Virus record (IMG/VR): IMGVR_UViG_3300020183_000344
Span: 1-29,468 of that record
Source: a virus
Strand: one strand, 5' to 3'
DNA length: 29,468 bases
Part shown: positions 29,316-29,468 of the stretch, piece after piece
How the letters are laid out: the number at the start of each line of letters is the position of its first letter
How positions within the stretch are numbered: position 1 is the first letter of the stretch
Program-made: the position numbers and the translations under genes
The notes under the pieces: generated by a model
What the model saw: only the letters and a program-made list of their open reading frames with translations
Databases searched by the model: none
What the model was told of the DNA's origin: nothing

Positions 29316-29468
29316 TTATTTTGCCATTAAGTACATGGCTCTTTCATCTTTCCGTCTTGTCACCAGCCCCGGAAGCACCTTGCCAGCAGACAGGTTCCAC
29401 TTTTCGAACTCCCCTGCCGCTCCCTCAAAGTCCCCCCGGTTGTGCTTGGCTCTCAAGGTTGAAGCCTG
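29316..29468 (-). CDS. Phage lysozyme (GH24-type), C-terminal part
   Basis: The last 50 codons before a TAA at 29316; the start is off-window. RGDFEGAAGEFEKWN, GKVLPGLVTRRKDERAMYL match the end of T4/P22-type lysozymes, which cut peptidoglycan at the end of infection. The catalytic Glu is not in view. A holin-like membrane protein lies three genes downstream. Confidence 0.85.
   Translation of the reverse strand, partial: QASTLRAKHNRGDFEGAAGEFEKWNLSAGKVLPGLVTRRKDERAMYLMAK

Overview
This window looks like part of the genome of a tailed bacteriophage, most likely a short-tailed (podovirus-like) phage of a Gram-negative bacterium. The evidence is a two-subunit terminase, a C-terminal piece of a phage lysozyme, an SU10-type adaptor, a P22 gp10/nozzle-like tail protein, a beta-rich fibre protein and several very long internal (ejection-type) virion proteins. 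The packing is typical of a phage: nearly every gene joins the next by an ATGA, GTGA or TGATG overlap. Portal, major capsid and scaffold genes are absent, so the contig must continue past both ends. I see no integrase, tRNA, IS element or CRISPR array. The host cannot be read from the sequence; mid-range G+C and RusA/DUF1376-type accessory genes fit a proteobacterial phage, but that is inference.

Layout. (1) 13405-15813, plus strand: a short early operon with small proteins, a probable ssDNA-binding protein with an SSB-like acidic tail, an AT-hook peptide and a PD-(D/E)XK exonuclease. (2) 13321 leftward to about 3957, minus strand: a long early operon starting with a Cro/YdaS-like repressor, then small accessory genes, two DUF1376 proteins, a DnaB-like helicase, RusA, a PD-(D/E)XK nuclease, an HNH (Ref-like) nuclease and a string of small unknown proteins. 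The divergent promoter between (1) and (2) carries two overlapping palindromes that look like operators. (3) 3848 leftward to 1, minus strand: a 91-aa protein, a candidate promoter, TerS, TerL and the start of a large virion protein cut by the window edge. A 90-nt branched RNA structure ending in a U-run separates it from region 2. (4) 29468 leftward to 15852, minus strand: lysozyme C-terminus, small lysis-region proteins, DUF5872 protein, adaptor, fibre, nozzle-like protein and four internal virion proteins of 337-1451 aa. The series ends at a strong UUCG-loop terminator facing the plus operon.

How it works together (inference): the divergent regulator region drives replication and recombination genes both ways. 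The helicase, DUF1376 replication protein, SSB-like protein, exonuclease and RusA form a replication/recombination set that uses host polymerase and primase, since none is encoded here. Transcription of the left arm then reaches the terminase genes past the branched terminator, and packaging and structural genes follow off-window.

The most unusual things are two branched RNA structures whose G-U pairs fit only the minus-strand transcript, at 3885-3975 and 10822-10919. The second would bury the ribosome binding site of the DUF1376 replication gene. Other points are a cluster of AATCG(A/C)TT sites at 7078-7174, three copies of a leader module, a nested domain insertion in the nozzle-like protein, and several small genes below 60 codons.
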